Shown here piece by piece: positions 1 through 10,503 of a DNA stretch of 50,213 bases. How positions within the stretch are numbered: the first letter of the stretch is position 1; each line of letters begins with the position of its first letter. The notes beneath the pieces were generated by a model. The model was not told the origin of the DNA. It saw only the letters and a program-made list of their open reading frames with translations, and ran no database searches. Both the position numbers and the translations under genes were made by a program. Source of the stretch: Actinomycetospora sp. (GTDB taxonomy: Bacteria; Actinomycetota; Actinomycetes; Mycobacteriales; Pseudonocardiaceae); contig JAQSWW010000035.1 of assembly GCA_029266415.1 (NCBI GenBank), positions 1 to 50,213 of the forward strand. Reading direction: 5' to 3'.

Positions 1-1769
<1,769 letters not shown>

Positions 1770-1780
1770 GCTGCGCTCTC

Positions 1781-1820
1781 GTGAGTGCTTGCCCGTGCTA
1801 GAGCACGGACAAGCGCTCAC
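1781..1820. repeat. REP-like interspersed hairpin, copy A
   Basis: Two 19-nt arms around an AG loop form a near-perfect hairpin (GTGAGTGCTTGCCCGTGCT against AGCACGGACAAGCGCTCAC; one mismatch and one G-T pair). A related hairpin at 30489-30528 shares GTGAGYGCTTGCCCGTG and even some outer flank (GCGCTC before the arm). It lies 11 nt after the serB stop and could terminate or process the transcript. No T-tract follows. Confidence 0.75.
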
Positions 1821-2580
1821 ACCCGCGCTGGCGCCCCTCGCGACCCGGGTGTGCCCGTGGTTGGTCGACACCGTCGGCGCACACCGCGACGAGCCCGATG
1901 ACGGCGTCGTGCGGGCGATGACCCTGGTGCTGCGCCTCGAGCGGGACGCGCCGGCGCGCACGGCCGTGCTGGAGTCGGCGGCGGACGCGGCGCTCGCGCT
2001 GTGCCTCGACGACCGTGCGGCGCCCGACGGGCCGTGGTTCGACGCGGTCGCGGCATGGGCCGACGCCGGGCGCATCCGCAAGCTGGCCCGCCGGGCCCGG
2101 ACGTCGCACTGGCGCGCCGTCCAGGAGATCGACGGTGTGACGCTCGGTGCCGAGGGCGCCGAGGTGCGCGCGCTCGTGCCCGGGCCGGTCGACGAGGTGC
2201 CCCACGAGGTCCGCCGCCTCCAGATCGGGGGCACCGAGCTCCCGCCCGACCAGCCGGGCCCTCTCCCCGCGGGCGCGCCGGTGATCTGGCTCAACCCCGG
2301 CGTCGAGCAGACCCTCGGCAAGGCCGCCGCCCAGGTCGGGCACGCGAGCATGATCCTCGGCACGGTGCTCGCCGCCGCGGGCGCCGACCCGTCGGACGCC
2401 CGGCACGCCGCGGTCCGCACCGCGTCGCGCGACGACTGGGCCCGCTGGACCGAGGCGCTCGACGCCGACCCGAGCGGACGCACGGCGTGGGAGGTTCACG
2501 GGGTGGCCCCGGTGCGCGACGCCGGGTTCACCGAGGTCGCGCCCGGCACGGTGACCTGCCTGGCCGTCCGCGCGTCGTGA
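1789..2580 (+). CDS. PTH2-family peptidyl-tRNA hydrolase with long N-terminal extension
   Basis: The C-terminal ~115 residues match the PTH2 fold of peptidyl-tRNA hydrolases, which release peptides from prematurely dropped peptidyl-tRNA. The signature TLGKAAAQVGHASMI resembles the PTH2 motif GKxAAQxxHA, and the end DAGFTEVAPGTVTCLAV resembles the family's usual DAGxTxxxPGTVTxL tail. The first ~155 residues are an uncharacterised alpha-rich extension. The TTG given by the ORF track falls inside hairpin repeat A, so the real start may be GTG 1795 or GTG 1849. The stop overlaps the next gene by GTGA. Most bacteria rely on unrelated Pth1, so this is probably an accessory enzyme. Confidence 0.75.
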   Translation: MPVLEHGQALTPALAPLATRVCPWLVDTVGAHRDEPDDGVVRAMTLVLRLERDAPARTAVLESAADAALALCLDDRAAPDGPWFDAVAAWADAGRIRKLARRARTSHWRAVQEIDGVTLGAEGAEVRALVPGPVDEVPHEVRRLQIGGTELPPDQPGPLPAGAPVIWLNPGVEQTLGKAAAQVGHASMILGTVLAAAGADPSDARHAAVRTASRDDWARWTEALDADPSGRTAWEVHGVAPVRDAGFTEVAPGTVTCLAVRAS

Positions 2581-3416
2581 CGCGGGTCGTCGTCGCCGGC
2601 TCGCGGGTGCGCAGCGAGCGCTCCGACGCCGAGACCCGCCCCCTGCTCGAGGCGCTGGCCGCGCGCGGCGTCGACGCCGAGCCGGCGCCCTGGGACGACG
2701 AGACCGTCGCGTGGGCCGGCGTCGACCTCGTCGCCGTGCGCACCACCTGGGACTACACCCACCACCGCGACGCCTTCCTGGCCTGGGCGGGGCGCGTGGA
2801 CGCGGCGACGCGCCTGGTCAACCCCCTGCCCGTGCTGACCTGGAGCAGCCACAAGCGCTACCTCACCGAGCTGGCCGCGGCCGGGGTGCCGGTGGTGCCG
2901 ACCACCCTGCTCGAGGCCGGCACGCCGGTGCCCGACGTGCTCGGCGAGGGCCCGCTGGTGATCAAGCCCGCGGTGTCGGCGGGTGGGCGCGGTACGCGCC
3001 TCGGGGCCGCCGACGAGCTCCACGGCCCGGTGGAGGACCTCCTCGCGGTCGGCGACGTCCTCGTCCAGCCGGCCGTCGGGAGCATCGGGCGCGACGGCGA
3101 GGTCTCCCTGATCCGGCTCGGCGACACGTGGTCACACGCCGTCCGCAAGCTCCCCGCCGCGGGCGGGTTCCTCGTGCACGAGAAGCACGGCGGGCGCCTC
3201 GAGGACCACGTGCCCACCACCCGCGAGGTCGCCGTCGCCGAGCAGGCGCTGGCGGCGGCCCCGGGACCGGTGGCCGCCGCCCGCGTCGACCTCGTGCGCT
3301 TCGACGGCGAGCCGGTGGTGATGGAGCTCGAGCTCATCGAGCCCGAGCTGTTCCTGCGCCGCGCCCCCACCGCCCCGGCCCGCCTCGCCGACGCCCTCCT
3401 CGCCGCCCTCCGCTGA
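2577..3416 (+). CDS. ATP-grasp family ligase (RimK / glutathione-synthase-like)
   Basis: 279-aa cytoplasmic protein of the ATP-grasp superfamily, whose members form amide bonds through acyl phosphates. Supporting segments are the ATP-binding strand GPLVIKPAVSAGGRGTRLG, the lid region DVLVQPAVGSIGRDGEVSLIRLGD and the Mg-binding C-terminal MELELIEPELFLRRAP. The N-terminal part (VVVAGSRVRSERSDAETRPLLEAL) is the small pre-ATP-grasp domain. The substrate cannot be told from sequence. The GTG start overlaps the PTH2 gene stop, so the two are probably co-translated. Confidence 0.85.
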   Translation: MTRVVVAGSRVRSERSDAETRPLLEALAARGVDAEPAPWDDETVAWAGVDLVAVRTTWDYTHHRDAFLAWAGRVDAATRLVNPLPVLTWSSHKRYLTELAAAGVPVVPTTLLEAGTPVPDVLGEGPLVIKPAVSAGGRGTRLGAADELHGPVEDLLAVGDVLVQPAVGSIGRDGEVSLIRLGDTWSHAVRKLPAAGGFLVHEKHGGRLEDHVPTTREVAVAEQALAAAPGPVAAARVDLVRFDGEPVVMELELIEPELFLRRAPTAPARLADALLAALR

Positions 3417-3419
3417 CCC

Positions 3420-4259
3420 CTACCGGCGGCGCGCGGTGACCAGCAGGTACTCGGCCTCGTAGGCCGTGCGCCCGGGGGTCCGCGACGTGTTCCACGCCGT
3501 GAGGAACTCCAGGAACGCCTCGTCGAGCTCGGCGACGCGTGCCGGGTCGGACGACTGGTACGTGTAGACCGCGATCGTCGGGCCGTAGTTGCGCTTCCAG
3601 TACTCGCGGAACGCGAGCGGGTCGGGCGCGTGGTCCATCACGATCTTCTGCCGGACGGTCCGCAGGTCGGTGACGCGGTCGCCGAACAGCTCGGCGACGT
3701 GGCCCTCGTCCCCCCAGCGAGGCGGCGGGGTCGCGCCGGGCGGGGGCGGCGGCGCGAACGGGCCCATCGTCCTGAACAGGTGCCCGATGAAGCCCTCCGG
3801 CGTCCAGTTGATCATCCCGATGGTGCCGCCCGGCCGGGTCACGCGCACCAGCTCGTCGGCCACGACCTGGTGGTGGGGGGCGAACATCGCGCCGACGCAG
3901 GAGGTCACCACGTCGTACTCGCCGTCGGCGAACGGCAGGGCCTCCGCGTCCGCCTCCACCCACTCGATGTCGACGCCCCGCCGCGCGGCGATCGCCCGTC
4001 CCGCGTCGAACAGCTCGGGCGTGAGGTCGGAGGCGGTGACGGTGGCACCGCGCGCGGCGGCCGGGATCGCCGCGTTCCCGGACCCGGCGCCGACGTCGAG
4101 CACCCGCTGGCCGGCCTGCACGTCGCAGGCCCGGACGAGCTCGGGGCCGAGCTGCGGGATCAGGTCGGCGGCCACGGCGGGGTAGTCGCCCGCGGCCCAG
4201 AGCGCGCGGTGCTTGGCCTTGAGGGCGCGGTCGGCGTCGGTGGTCGTGGTGGTGGTCAT
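3420..4259 (-). CDS. Class I SAM-dependent methyltransferase (UbiE/MerT-like)
   Basis: 279-aa methyltransferase. Motif I is VLDVGAGSGNAAI at about residue 53, then the acidic SAM-ribose segment TVTASDLTPELF and EWVEADAEALPFADGEYDVV, the usual motif II/post-I layout of small-molecule methyltransferases. The methyl acceptor is unknown; a Pro-rich loop (FAPPPPPGATPPP) after the core is unusual. ATG 4259 has a GGAGG ribosome site 7 nt upstream. Its upstream region carries a direct repeat and one copy of the 18-bp motif shared with the O-methyltransferase and azlC, which suggests co-regulation with the SARP-linked block. Confidence 0.9.
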   Translation of the reverse strand: MTTTTTTDADRALKAKHRALWAAGDYPAVAADLIPQLGPELVRACDVQAGQRVLDVGAGSGNAAIPAAARGATVTASDLTPELFDAGRAIAARRGVDIEWVEADAEALPFADGEYDVVTSCVGAMFAPHHQVVADELVRVTRPGGTIGMINWTPEGFIGHLFRTMGPFAPPPPPGATPPPRWGDEGHVAELFGDRVTDLRTVRQKIVMDHAPDPLAFREYWKRNYGPTIAVYTYQSSDPARVAELDEAFLEFLTAWNTSRTPGRTAYEAEYLLVTARRR

Positions 4260-4277
4260 GATCGTGCCTCCGTGGTG

Positions 4278-4322
4278 TGTCGGGTCGTGCTGCGGACCGA
4301 CGGTGTCGGGGTCGTGCTGCGG
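4278..4322. repeat. Tandem 18/19-nt direct repeat in the methyltransferase leader
   Basis: TGTCGGGTCGTGCTGCGG (4278-4295) recurs almost exactly at 4304-4322 with one extra G. The pair lies between the shared 18-bp motif and the ATG of the methyltransferase gene, a place where a regulator could bind. It was not seen upstream of the other genes in this block. Confidence 0.6.
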
Positions 4323-4337
4323 GATGCTTCGACCGCG

Positions 4338-4355
4338 GTGAAACGCCCTGGTCAG
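4338..4355 (-). promoter_or_regulatory. Shared 18-bp upstream motif, copy 1 (methyltransferase gene)
   Basis: Reads CTGACCAGGGCGTTTCAC toward the methyltransferase gene, 78 nt before its ATG. Near-identical copies stand at 5169-5186 (75 nt before the O-methyltransferase ATG) and 10412-10429 (74 nt before the azlC ATG). Constant orientation and spacing make it a strong candidate operator or promoter element. Which factor reads it is inference; the SARP regulator encoded between the copies is the nearest candidate. Confidence 0.7.
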
Positions 4356-4360
4356 GTGGG

Positions 4361-4981
4361 TCAGGCGGCGAGCAGGTCCGCCGCGTCCCAGGACCACTCG
4401 TCGACCAGGGGCAGCGTCAGGGACAGCTCGGCGCCGTCCCGCTCGACGCCCTGGACGGGGAAGACCTTGCGCAGGAGAGCGCGCACGGCGTCGTTCTCCG
4501 CGAGGACCTCGGCGGAGAGCTCGCGCCACCCCGCCGCGACCGCGCGGTCGCGCAGCGCGCGCAGCAGGAGCGTGCCGACGCCGCGCCCGTGCCAGGCGTC
4601 GACGACCTCGACGGCCAGCTCCGCCCGGCCGGACCCGAGGCCGATGCACCGCGCGATCCCGATCGGTTCCCCGTCGGCGACCGCGACGAGCGCGACGTGG
4701 CGGCGCCCGTCGACGGCGGCCAGCGTCCGGCGCACGGCGGGCACCATCCGCGGGACCGGGGAGTGGAAGCGCAGGTAGCGGCTCTGGTCGGACAGGCCGG
4801 CGAAGACGGCGTCGAGCACCTGCTCCTCGCCCGGTCCGAGCTCGCGCACGACGATCGTCGGGGGCCGTGGCGCCGCCCGGAGCTCGACGTGTCGCGGGAC
4901 TCCGTGCTCGACGGGGACCCGCGGGCCGGGGTGCGGCTGTGAAGCGGCGGTGGTCACGGTGGTCACGGTGGTCGCGGTCAT
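4361..4981 (-). CDS. GNAT family N-acetyltransferase
   Basis: 206-aa Gcn5-related acetyltransferase that would transfer an acetyl group from acetyl-CoA. The acetyl-CoA pyrophosphate loop is VVDAWHGRGVGTLLLRAL (Q/RxxGxG/A type), preceded by the core beta strands RHVALVAVADGEPIGIARCI and followed by ELSAEVLAENDAVRALLRKV. About 55 N-terminal residues rich in Thr, Pro and Arg precede the domain. The start ATG 4981 has an AGAGGA ribosome site. A weaker copy of the block's motif (GGCCATTTCACGCGC) lies 87 nt upstream. The acceptor substrate is unknown. Confidence 0.9.
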   Translation of the reverse strand: MTATTVTTVTTAASQPHPGPRVPVEHGVPRHVELRAAPRPPTIVVRELGPGEEQVLDAVFAGLSDQSRYLRFHSPVPRMVPAVRRTLAAVDGRRHVALVAVADGEPIGIARCIGLGSGRAELAVEVVDAWHGRGVGTLLLRALRDRAVAAGWRELSAEVLAENDAVRALLRKVFPVQGVERDGAELSLTLPLVDEWSWDAADLLAA

Positions 4982-5068
4982 GGTGGTTCCTCTCGAACGG
5001 CGGCCCGCCTCGAGCGGGTCCGGTCCCCGGACGGTGCGCGCCGGGTCCTCGGGAAGGTCTGCGGGCGC

Positions 5069-5080
5069 GTGAAATGGCCA
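5069..5080 (-). promoter_or_regulatory. Degenerate copy of the shared upstream motif (GNAT gene)
   Basis: Toward the GNAT gene this reads TGGCCATTTCAC, followed by GCGC as in the azlC copy. Only the TTTCAC half is well kept; the CTGACCAG half is degenerate. Distance to the GNAT ATG is 87 nt. It counts as weak support for a common regulator. Confidence 0.4.
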
Positions 5081-5168
5081 CGCCACCGCGGCGGGTGCGG
5101 TCCCACCACCCCGGCCCGGTGGTCCGGGCACGGCCTGCGCGGTGCCCATCGCCCCCGTCACACCCGCC

Positions 5169-5186
5169 CTGACCAGCACGTTTCAC
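5169..5186 (+). promoter_or_regulatory. Shared 18-bp upstream motif, copy 2 (O-methyltransferase gene)
   Basis: CTGACCAGCACGTTTCAC, 75 nt before ATG 5262. It differs from copy 1 at two positions in the spacer and keeps CTGACCAG and CGTTTCAC. The GNAT-to-O-methyltransferase intergenic stretch (4982-5261, ~280 nt) otherwise holds only the degenerate GNAT copy and no ORF with convincing features. Confidence 0.7.
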
Positions 5187-5261
5187 CGGCACCGAACCGG
5201 TGCCGACGGCGCGGCCCGCACCCTCGGCAGCGCACACGTCGCGGGCACCGGGGAGGACGAG

Positions 5262-6320
5262 ATGGGACTGGCACCAGCGATGGACGGCCCCCGCGGGACC
5301 GTCGAGCCCGTCGTCGACCGCGTCGGGCTGACGCACCTCGCGTACGGGTTCATGGCCTCGAAGGCGCTGTTCGCCGCGCTCGGGATCGACCTGTTCAGCC
5401 GCCTGGCCGCCGGGGAGCGCACGCTCCCGGAGCTGGCCGCGTCCACCGGCGTCGCCGCCCACCGCCTGGCGACGCTGCTGCACGCGCTCGCGGGCGTCGG
5501 ACTGGTCGTCGTCGACGAGGGCCGGTACGCCAACGCCCCCGCCGCCGAGCGCCACCTCGTGCGCGGGGCGCCGGGCGACCTCGGCGACTACTTCCGCCTC
5601 CAGGTCGCCCAGCAGGTCTATCCCGCGCTGCTGCACCTGGACGCGGGGCTGGCCGGGACCGGCGCGGCCTTCGCCACGTGGTCGGGACTGCTCGCCGACC
5701 CCGGGGAGGCGCGCCTCTTCACCGAGGCCCAGCACGCCGGATCGCTGGGCCCCGCCCGGAAGCTGGCCGACCGGCTCGCCCTCGTCGGCCCCTGCTCGGT
5801 GCTCGACGTCGGCGGCGGCAGCGGCGCGTTCTCGTACGCGCTCTGCGCGCGCGACCCCGGCGTCCGCGCGACGATCCTCGACCTCCCCGCGGTCGTGGAC
5901 GTCGCGCGGGAGTACCGGGACCGGGCCGGGCTCACCGGCCGCGTCACGCTCCTCGCCGCCGACGCCGTGCGCGACCCGTGGCCGGGCGGGCAGGACGTCG
6001 TGCTCATGTCGTACCTGCTCAGCGCGCTCGGCGACGCCGAGATCGACGTCGTGCTCGCCAAGGCCAACGCCTGCCTCCGGCCCGGCGGGCTGCTCGTCGT
6101 GCACGACTTCGTGCTCCACGACGACGGGCCGGGTCCGGCCCCCGCGGCCCTGTGGTTCCTCCAGTACGTCGCGTCCACTCCCGACGCGGTGTCGTTCTCG
6201 GGCGCCACACTGGCCCGGCGGCTGCGGGGCCACGGCCTCGAGCCCCGCGACCCCGAGGTCCTCATCCCGGAGATCACCAAGGTGATCCTGAGCTCGCCGG
6301 AGGTGCCGACGTGCCGGTGA
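5262..6320 (+). CDS. O-methyltransferase (dimerising, plant-COMT / hydroxyneurosporene type)
   Basis: 352-aa SAM-dependent O-methyltransferase of the secondary-metabolite type. An N-terminal winged-helix dimerisation domain (AYGFMASKALFAALGIDLFSRLAAGERTLPELAASTGV) precedes the catalytic domain with motif I VLDVGGGSGAFSYAL, the loop ILDLPAVVDVAREY and the LRPGGLLVVHDF strand. ATG 5262 was chosen over the upstream ORF start because GAGGACGAG precedes it and homology begins just after it. It overlaps the DUF2855 gene, so the two probably act together. Substrate unknown. Confidence 0.85.
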   Translation: MGLAPAMDGPRGTVEPVVDRVGLTHLAYGFMASKALFAALGIDLFSRLAAGERTLPELAASTGVAAHRLATLLHALAGVGLVVVDEGRYANAPAAERHLVRGAPGDLGDYFRLQVAQQVYPALLHLDAGLAGTGAAFATWSGLLADPGEARLFTEAQHAGSLGPARKLADRLALVGPCSVLDVGGGSGAFSYALCARDPGVRATILDLPAVVDVAREYRDRAGLTGRVTLLAADAVRDPWPGGQDVVLMSYLLSALGDAEIDVVLAKANACLRPGGLLVVHDFVLHDDGPGPAPAALWFLQYVASTPDAVSFSGATLARRLRGHGLEPRDPEVLIPEITKVILSSPEVPTCR

Positions 6321-7393
6321 CGACGACGGGCCTCGAGGTGGACCGCACCGCCCTGCGGCGGACCCGCGTCGCCGTGGGACGTGCGCACGCCGCGCCGCCC
6401 GCCGGCGGCGTCCTCTGCCGAGTCGACTCCTTCGCGCTGACGGCGAACACCGTCACCTACGCGGTCGCGGGGGACCTGTTCGGGTACTGGCGGTTCTTCC
6501 CGGTGTCGGAACCGCCGTGGGGGCGGGTCCCGACGTGGGGACACGCGGAGGTCGTGGCGTCGTCGCACCCCGACGTCGAGCCCGGCCAGCGGTTCTACGG
6601 CTTCTGGCCGATGGCGGACCACGTCGTCCTCGAGCCGACGGGCGTCGGGCCCGCGGGCTTCGTCGACGGCGCGCCCCACCGCGCCGAGCTCCCGCCGATC
6701 TACCAGCGCTACCAGCGCGCCGACCCGCGCGCCGACGCCGACGCGGAAGCCCGCACCGCGCTGCTGCGGCCGCTGTTCGCGACCTCGTTCCTGCTCGACG
6801 CGTGGCTCGGCGAGCAGGACCTGTTCGGCGCCGACGCCGTGGTGGTGTCCAGCGCGTCGAGCAAGACCGCGCGCGGTCTCGGCCACCTGCTGCGCGAGCG
6901 CGGACGCGGCGAGGTGGTCGGCCTGACGTCCCGGCGCCACGTGGACTTCGTGGCCCGCACCGGTGCCGTCGACCGTGCGGTGCCCTACGACGACCTGCCC
7001 GACGCCCTCCCCGACGCGCCCGCGGTGTACGTCGACGTGGCCGGCGACGCCGGTGTGCTCGCCGCCGTGCACACCCGGCTCGGCGCCCGGCTGCGGCGCA
7101 GCGTCCGGGTCGGCTTCACCCACCACGACGTGCTCGCCGACGGGTCCGGTGACCTCCCGGGGCCGGCGCCGGAGATGTTCTTCGCCCCCGACCACGTCCA
7201 GCGCCTGGCGGCCCGGTGGGGCGGTGCCGGGTTCGCCGAGCGGCTCGAGGCGGCCCGGCGCGGGTTCGAGCGCGGGCCGGGCGCGACGATCGGGCTCGTG
7301 CGCCGGACCGGCCCGGAGGAGGTCGCGGCGGCGTGGCTCGAGACGGTCGACGGCCGGACCGACCCGGCGACCGGCACCATCTGCGCGTGGTGA
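6311..7393 (+). CDS. DUF2855 family protein
   Basis: 360-aa protein that I recognise as the DUF2855 family, of unknown function. It has a zinc-free MDR/oxidoreductase flavour: an N-terminal RVDSFALTANTVTYAVAGDLFGYWRFFP, then WGRVPTWGHAEVVASSHPDVEPGQRFYGFWPMADHVV, and a Rossmann-like centre ADAVVVSSASSKTARGLGHLLRERG. The GTG at 6311 (ribosome site GGAGG) or 6317 lies inside the 3' end of the O-methyltransferase gene, so the pair is translationally coupled. An NAD(P)-dependent reaction on the methyltransferase's substrate or product is possible but inferred only from context. Confidence 0.75.
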   Translation: MPVTTTGLEVDRTALRRTRVAVGRAHAAPPAGGVLCRVDSFALTANTVTYAVAGDLFGYWRFFPVSEPPWGRVPTWGHAEVVASSHPDVEPGQRFYGFWPMADHVVLEPTGVGPAGFVDGAPHRAELPPIYQRYQRADPRADADAEARTALLRPLFATSFLLDAWLGEQDLFGADAVVVSSASSKTARGLGHLLRERGRGEVVGLTSRRHVDFVARTGAVDRAVPYDDLPDALPDAPAVYVDVAGDAGVLAAVHTRLGARLRRSVRVGFTHHDVLADGSGDLPGPAPEMFFAPDHVQRLAARWGGAGFAERLEAARRGFERGPGATIGLVRRTGPEEVAAAWLETVDGRTDPATGTICAW

Positions 7394-7401
7394 GGCGCCC
7401 G

Positions 7402-10345
7402 TCACCCGCCGCCCACGAGCGTGGAGGCGGAGCCGGGCGACCCCACCCGGGCCCACACGGCGAGGCGCGCCCGGGCGAGGGCGACGGCGCCGGGACCGGT
7501 GAGCGCCGACCCCCGGCGGGCGGCGGCGGCGGACACGTCGGCGCCGAGGGCGGCGGCGACCCGGTCGAGCCGGCGCGCGTCGAGGGGCGTCGGCTTGCCG
7601 GCCGCCACGAGGGCGTGGTGGAGCACGAGGGCGTCCTCGTCGGCGCCGAGGCGGACGAGCAGCCGCACCACGTAGCGGAGGTTGAGCCACTGCTGCGTCC
7701 AGTCACCGACGCGGTCCCAGTGGTCGAGCACCACGGCGAGCGCCGCCGCCCCGGCCGCGGGGTCCGCGTGCACGGCCCGGGTGGCCGCCGCCTCCATCAG
7801 CGCGATGCCGTGCCACCAGAAGTTCCGCACCGAGGCGGCGAGCTCCGCGGCCTCGTCGATCCGGGCCCGCGCGCGCTCGGGGTCGGACTTCTTCAGCACC
7901 AGGCCCAGGGCGTAGTGCGCCATCGACAGCGCCGTCGGGTTGCCGGTGGTCGCGGCCACCTCGACCGACTCCCGTGCCGCGGGCATGCCCTGCTCGGGCG
8001 TGCGGAGCACGGCGCGGCACACCGCGACGTAGTAGAGGGTCCACACGAGCCGGATCGGGTCGCCCTCGGCGCGTGCGCGCCGCACCTCGGCCTCGTAGTG
8101 GCGCAGCGCCGTGGCGGCGTCGCCCTCGTAGAGTGCGACGTCGGCGAGGACGTCCCCGGGGTAGGCGATGCGGGCGGTGCCCCGGCTCGGGGCCACGCCT
8201 CCCGCGCCCTCGGCCAGCGCCCTGGCCCCGGCGAACTCGCCGCGGTTCCAGGCGCCCCGGGCGGCGGCGCCGATCGCCGCGACCCGCAGCGGGTGGTCGC
8301 CGTCCACCAGCTCGAGCGCGCGCTCGGCCCAGCGGGCCCACTCGTACCCGACCCGCAGGTGCACCAGCTCGGACACCGAGGTGACCAACGCGAGGGCGGT
8401 GTCGACGTCCCGGTCGGCGACGGCCCGCTCGAACGCGGTGCGCAGGTTGTCGTAGTCGGGCAGGGTGCGCTCGACCCACGCCCGCTCGTCGGGCCCGTGC
8501 AGGGCGCGGCCGAGCTCCCCGGCCAGCGCGGCGAAGTACCGGGCGTGCGCCCGTCCGACCGCGTCGTCCGCCCCGGCCTCCCGCAGGCGCTCGCGACCGA
8601 ACGCGCGCAGGGTCTCCAGGACGCCGTACCGGGAGCGCGCGCCCGAGGAGCGCACCGTCACCAGGGACTTGTCGACGAGACCGGCGAGCAGGTCCAGCGT
8701 GTCGTCCTCGGCATCGCCCGGCTCGCCGCACACGCCGTGCGCCCCGCCGAGGTCGAAGCCGCCGGTGAACACCGACAGCCGCGCGAACAGCGCCTTCTCG
8801 GGCTCGGAGAGCAGCCGGTAGGACCAGTCGATGGTCGCCTCGAGGCTCTGGTGGTGGGGGAGGGCGCCCCGGCTGCCCAGGCGCAGGAGACGTCCGCGGT
8901 CGAGCCGGTCGGCGACCTCGGTGGGGCTCATGACACGCACCCGGGCGGCGGCCAGCTCGATCGCCAGGGGGAGGCCGTCGAGCCGGCGGCTCACCTCCGA
9001 GACCACGGCGGCGTGCTCGCCGTCGAGGCGCAGGTCCGGGCGCCGCGCCGTCCCCCGCGGGCAGGGGCGCCACCGGCAGGAGGCGCTCCCCCTCGACCGC
9101 GAGGGCCTCCCGGCTGGTCGCCAGGACGACGACCCCCGGCGCGTGCTGCACCACCTGGTCGAGCAGCCGGGCGGCGGCCTCGAGGACGTGCTCGCAGTTG
9201 TCGAGGACGAGCAGCAGCTCGCGGCCCCGCAGGTACTCGATGACCGTCTGCTCGATCGTGAGGCCCTGGCGCTGCCGCACCCGCAGCGCGACCGCCACCG
9301 CGTCGCTGACCGGCCCGTCGTCGTCGAGCGGCGCCAGCTCGCAGAGCCAGGCGCCGTCGGGGAAGCGGGACTGCTCGCGGGCGGCGCACTCGACGGCGAG
9401 CCGCGACTTGCCGACCCCACCGACCCCGGTCAGCGTGACGAGCGGGCCCTCGCGGAGGGCGGCGACGACCCGGGCCACGTCGGCCTCCCGGCCGACGAAG
9501 CTGGTGACCCGCCGGGGCAGGTTGCCCACGGGCGCGGCGGGGGCGGGTGGCGGGGGGCTCGGCGGTGCGGGGTCGGGCGCGGCGGGGGCGACCTCGACGG
9601 TCGCCACGGCCCCGGCGTCGCCCGCCAGGATCCGCTCGTGGACCTCGCGAAGCCCGGGCCCGGGGTCCGCGCCCAGTTCGTCGCGCAGCCGGCGGCGCAT
9701 CTGCTGGTAGGTGTCGAGGGCGTCGGCCTGCCGGCCGCTGCGGACCTGGGCGAGCATGAGCTGGCCGGCCAGGCGCTCGTCGAGCGGGTGGGCGCGGAGG
9801 GCGGCGGCGACCTCGACGACCAGGTCCCCGTGCCGCCCCGCGCCCAGTGCGGCGTCGTGGCGGTCCAGGGTGACCGCGAGGCGCTCGGCGCTCAGCGAGG
9901 TGCGCAGGTTCGCGAACCACGGGGTGTCGATCGTGGCGAACGGCTCCCCGCGCCAGAGGCCCAGCGCCCGGTCGTAGAGCGCCGCGGCGTCCGCGGGCCG
10001 GTCGGCGGCGCGGGCCTCGGCGACCAGCTGCCGGAACCGGTGGAGGTCCACCGACGCCGGGTCGGCCGCGAGCACGTAACCCCCGGGGCCGCGGGTGATG
10101 CGGACACCGGGGACGTCGGCCAGGAGGTGCCGCAGGCGGGACACGTAGGCCGAGAGGGCGTTGCGGGCCCGGTACGGGGGCTGGTCCGCCCACACCCGGT
10201 CGACGAGCCGGTCGACCGGGACGGGACGGCCCACGTCGACGAGCAGCGCCGCGAGGACGCAGCGCTGCCGGGCGTGCCCGGTGTCGAGCTCGTGGCCGTC
10301 GAGCCGGACGTCGATGTCGCCCAGCAACCGGAACTCGACGGCCAT
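7402..10345 (-). CDS. AfsR/SARP-type transcriptional regulator with NB-ARC ATPase and TPR region, frame broken near 9050
   Basis: Large regulator in two frames. The first (from ATG 10345, ribosome site GGAGGTG) gives a winged-helix OmpR-like domain (residues ~1-95), a bacterial transcriptional activator domain, and an NB-ARC ATPase with Walker A GVGGVGKS and Walker B LLLVLDNCEHV. It then loses frame at about 9041-9056. The second frame (down to 7402) continues exactly where family members do (VSRRLDGLPLAIELAAARV, then TPR-like repeats). The usual AVRLFxxRA segment is absent at the junction, so the lesion is probably a deletion of some tens of nt, not a single-base slip. It lies between azlCD and the methyltransferase genes that share an upstream motif. 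Confidence 0.85.
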
Positions 10346-10411
10346 TCGCGCCCACCTCCGCGCGCCGCATCCGGGTCCCAGGACACCCGTTCCTACTCCT
10401 CCGACGGGTCG

Positions 10412-10429
10412 CTGACCAGGGGATTTCAC
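10412..10429 (+). promoter_or_regulatory. Shared 18-bp upstream motif, copy 3 (azlC; also in front of the SARP gene)
   Basis: CTGACCAGGGGATTTCAC in the 158-nt divergent region between the SARP gene and azlC, 74 nt before the azlC ATG. Orientation and spacing match copies 1 and 2 relative to azlC. The site also lies 67 nt upstream of the SARP start on the other strand, so it could serve autoregulation. Confidence 0.7.
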
Positions 10430-10503
10430 GCGCGACCCGGAGACGCCGAGCGGTGTCGGCGCACCGTGGGGGCGTCCGGAGGACCGCCGAGGAGGAGGAC
10501 CCG

